Virus record (IMG/VR): IMGVR_UViG_3300017779_000079
Coordinates: 1-31,047 of that record
DNA length: 31,047 bases
Strand: one strand, 5' to 3'
From: a virus
Shown one piece after another: positions 31,011 through 31,047 of this stretch. The first letter of the stretch is position 1, and each line of letters opens with the position of its first letter. Both the position numbers and the translations under genes were made by a program. Under the pieces are notes generated by a model, which had not been told where the DNA came from, did no database searches, and saw only the letters and a program-made list of their open reading frames with translations.

Positions 31011-31039
31011 ATTATCGTATTCTTGTATTCGTTCCTCAA
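31011..31039 (-). promoter_or_regulatory. Possible sigma70-type promoter for the amidoligase cluster
   Basis: On the minus strand TTGAGG (31039-31034), a 17 base spacer, then GATAAT (31016-31011). It would give a leader of about 90 bases containing the two hairpins. Any gene further right is outside the window. Confidence 0.5.
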
Positions 31040-31047
31040 TTCTATCA

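Overview
The window reads as about 31 kb of a tailed-phage genome. It is AT-rich and densely packed, with translationally coupled genes, and it holds replication, nucleotide-metabolism, lysis and giant virion-protein genes. There is no host housekeeping gene, rRNA or recognisable tRNA. A lytic marine phage of an alphaproteobacterial host is a reasonable guess. The pointers are a GTA-type three-TM holin, short Lys-rich proteins of a kind common in marine phages, a family A polymerase next to a DUF3987-type helicase, a Sak4-like ATPase with a Cas4-like nuclease, and a phage-style RNR. Host and lifestyle cannot be fixed from this window: terminase, portal, capsid, tail and any RNA polymerase or integrase lie outside it.

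Layout. (1) 12-8765, plus strand: an unknown 304 aa protein, then a 2597 aa polyvalent-type protein carrying a zincin motif and an ADP-ribosyltransferase-like region. (2) 8781-10019, minus: an HTH-metallophosphoesterase that converges with the giant gene and diverges from the next block through two back-to-back sigma70-like promoters with overlapping -35 boxes. (3) 10100-13276, plus: a run of very small, highly basic proteins, then holin, T4-type endolysin and a 212 aa unknown protein. (4) 13311-30915, minus: a long block read right to left. In transcription order it holds two small proteins, an amidoligase, a class II glutamine amidotransferase and a 258 aa unknown; then a 309 bp gene-free region that looks like an origin; then a train of tiny overlapping ORFs (several single-TM peptides never called by size-limited gene finders) with a small zincin and a gamma-glutamylcyclotransferase-like protein; then Cas4-like nuclease, Sak4 ATPase, SSB-like protein, a UDG-like/exonuclease fragment, two small ORFs, the polymerase proper, DUF3987 helicase, NrdA and NrdB. 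Past NrdB comes a promoter-leader-terminator unit and two small ORFs.

How the genes fit together. The minus-strand block makes the replication machinery (nuclease, recombinase-like ATPase, SSB-like protein, polymerase, helicase) and supplies dNTPs (NrdAB). The plus-strand blocks are late functions: injected virion protein, DNA-binding-like small proteins and lysis. The phosphoesterase may help control or feed the switch, but this is inferred only from its HTH and position.

Most worth a second look: the amidoligase/GATase II/unknown cassette, with a GGCT-like protein in the same orientation; an octamer GGGGGCAC present at least ten times on both strands and in all reading contexts; a candidate 120 nt RNA or attenuator after nrdB that carries this same octamer near its 5' end; and a family A polymerase whose 3'-5' exonuclease domain is split between two genes separated by two others.
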